DNA of 16,137 nt from positions 3,262 to 19,398 of the forward strand of contig DNXU01000464.1 of NCBI GenBank assembly GCA_003505715.1. The letters are read 5' to 3'. The notes below the pieces were generated by a model. That model was given only the letters and a program-made list of their open reading frames with translations. It was not told the origin of the DNA and did no database searches. The stretch comes from Cyanobacteria bacterium UBA8803. Its GTDB lineage: Bacteria; Cyanobacteriota; Cyanobacteriia; Cyanobacteriales; Coleofasciculaceae. Below are positions 15,223 to 16,137 of the stretch, in pieces; position 1 is the stretch's first letter; the number at the start of each line of letters is the position of its first letter. The translations under genes were made by a program, and so were the position numbers.

Positions 15223-15257
15223 CCGCCTGCCGGAAAGGATAGGCGGGAAGTTTTCCC
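15223..15257 (+). terminator. Hairpin pair after rpmF
   Basis: CCGCCT (15223-15228) pairs with AGGCGG (15241-15246), with an inner CC/GG pairing possible. This is followed by GAAGTTTT. An overlapping alternative is GGGAA (15245-15249) with TTCCC (15253-15257). The first could act as a weak intrinsic terminator between rpmF and the next gene. Confidence 0.4.
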
Positions 15258-15286
15258 CATTGTTTAGGATTATCATTAATCGAATC

Positions 15287-15880
15287 ATGCTCGGAAAATT
15301 TTTCTCCAAACCTGAATCCGAACAGAGCGATCGCGTTCCTCCCGGTCAATATCTGGCTAAAGGCTTCCCAGTCCTCACTTATGGTGAAACCCCCCAAGTG
15401 CGCCAAGACGAGTGGGAATTTCGCGTTTGGGGTTTAGCCACACCTAAGACCTTTAAGTGGTCAGACTTTATGGCGATGCCGCAACATGATTTCACCAAGG
15501 ACTTTCACTGCGTAACTCGGTGGTCAAAACTGGACGTGACTTGGACAGGGATCAAAGTGACGGACTTTATGAGTCAGGTGGAACTCGATCCCAAGGCTAC
15601 TCACGTCATGCAACATTGCTACGGCGGCTATACCACTAATCTAACCTTAGAAGAGTTCGTGCGGGAAGATAACTTTTTCGCTCACACCTTGTTTGGCGAA
15701 CCGCTACCAGCCGAACATGGAGGCCCGATACGTTTGGTGGTTCCCCACCTGTACGCCTGGAAAAGTGCCAAGTGGATTAACGGTTTGGAGTTCCTCGATC
15801 GCGAAGAGTTGGGTTTCTGGGAACGCAACGGCTATCACCGTCGAGGGGAGCCTTGGGCAGAAGAGCGGTATAGTTATTAA
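15287..15880 (+). CDS. Sulfite-oxidase-like molybdopterin-dependent oxidoreductase
   Basis: The 197-residue protein consists essentially of one oxidoreductase molybdopterin-binding domain (PF00174 fold). Recognisable blocks are WEFRVWGL (43-50), the Mo-ligand cysteine C75 in DFHCVTRWSKLDVTWTG, HCYGGYTTNLTLEE, and GGPIRLVVPHLYAWKSAKWINGLEF near the C-terminus. It lacks a twin-arginine signal, a heme domain and the dimerisation domain of true sulfite oxidases, so it is a short, cytosolic stand-alone form. Its substrate is unknown, although the family includes the protein-methionine-sulfoxide reductase MsrP. The ATG at 15287 is preferred over a TTG at 15260, which would add nine residues before MLGKFF; neither has a well-placed ribosome binding site. 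Confidence 0.88.
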   Translation: MLGKFFSKPESEQSDRVPPGQYLAKGFPVLTYGETPQVRQDEWEFRVWGLATPKTFKWSDFMAMPQHDFTKDFHCVTRWSKLDVTWTGIKVTDFMSQVELDPKATHVMQHCYGGYTTNLTLEEFVREDNFFAHTLFGEPLPAEHGGPIRLVVPHLYAWKSAKWINGLEFLDREELGFWERNGYHRRGEPWAEERYSY

Positions 15881-15893
15881 CAATTCCGTTGTT

Positions 15894-15919
15894 GTAGAGA
15901 CGTTCAGATGGAACGTCTT
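15894..15919. repeat. Degenerate GTAGAGACGTTC palindrome between convergent genes
   Basis: AGACGTTC (15898-15905) pairs with GAACGTCT (15911-15918) around a five-base loop, preceded by GTAG. It is a decayed copy of the GTAGAGACGTTCCATGGAAC type of palindrome that is dispersed in many cyanobacterial genomes. It fills the 41-base gap between two convergent genes and could stop transcripts from either side, but has no T-run. Confidence 0.65.
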
Positions 15920-15921
15920 CC

Positions 15922-16137
15922 TCATGTTTGCTCTGGCGGTAAAACTAACCCTAAAGCAAGATTGAGAATTTCTTCTTGATTAACCCGTTGCTCTAGCTCT
16001 TCAGGTTCATAACGTCCTTCTTCCACTTCTAAAGAAGCTTGGTTAATGGCTTGTGGGTAAGCTTCTTCTAGAGCTAACCGTAATTCTTCTGGTGTCAGGT
16101 AATAACCTCCTGCTTTACGTCGCTTATTTTTTTTCTG
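15922..16137 (-). CDS. C-terminal part of an unrecognised acidic protein (cut by window edge)
   Basis: The minus strand is open from the right edge to a TGA at 15922-15924, giving the last 71 residues of a protein whose start lies outside the window. It begins with a basic stretch (QKKNKRRKAGGYY) and continues with a strongly acidic helical segment (LTPEELRLALEEAYP, SLEVEEGRYEPEELEQRVN), ending LGLVLPPEQT. The steady Glu- and Leu-rich helical pattern supports real coding. I cannot assign a family. It converges with the molybdopterin gene, with a palindrome in the gap. Confidence 0.6.
   Translation of the reverse strand, partial: QKKNKRRKAGGYYLTPEELRLALEEAYPQAINQASLEVEEGRYEPEELEQRVNQEEILNLALGLVLPPEQT

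Overview
The window reads as chromosomal DNA of a (probably filamentous or multicellular-type) cyanobacterium. Eleven copies of the octamer GCGATCGC (the HIP1 motif) occur in 16.1 kb where about 0.25 would be expected by chance. The gene content fits: an acidic-tailed ribosomal protein L32, a choice-of-anchor A protein with a PEP-CTERM tail, a GerMN-domain lipoprotein, and REP-like palindromes of types familiar from cyanobacteria. There are no rRNA or tRNA genes, CRISPR arrays, transposases or phage genes.

Left part (1-4401, minus strand): after about 420 bases without a gene comes a minus-strand set. Read 5' to 3' it holds an unrecognised 116-residue protein, a 751-residue three-part YcaO cyclodehydratase of the TOMM (azole/azoline RiPP) type, and an amidohydrolase of the COG2159 type whose start overlaps the YcaO stop. 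This is the most notable region. It looks like a minimal RiPP-modification locus without a recognisable precursor, dehydrogenase, protease or exporter.

Middle (4709-7561): a small unknown lipoprotein gene on the plus strand ends inside a nine-copy G-rich octamer repeat. It faces cysK (O-acetylserine sulfhydrylase) and then a flippase-like LPG_synthase_TM membrane protein, both on the minus strand.

Right-middle (7834-12538, plus strand): a family 2 polyprenyl-phosphate-type glycosyltransferase, a large GT-C-like multi-spanning protein and a GT39/ArnT-like glycosyltransferase follow one another. With the divergent flippase-like gene they suggest lipid-linked sugar synthesis and transfer to an envelope glycan, lipid or protein. 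The acceptor is unknown.

Right part (12552-16137): a GerMN lipoprotein and a PEP-CTERM choice-of-anchor A protein lie on the minus strand. rpmF and a cytosolic sulfite-oxidase-like molybdopterin protein lie on the plus strand. The window ends inside an unrecognised minus-strand gene.
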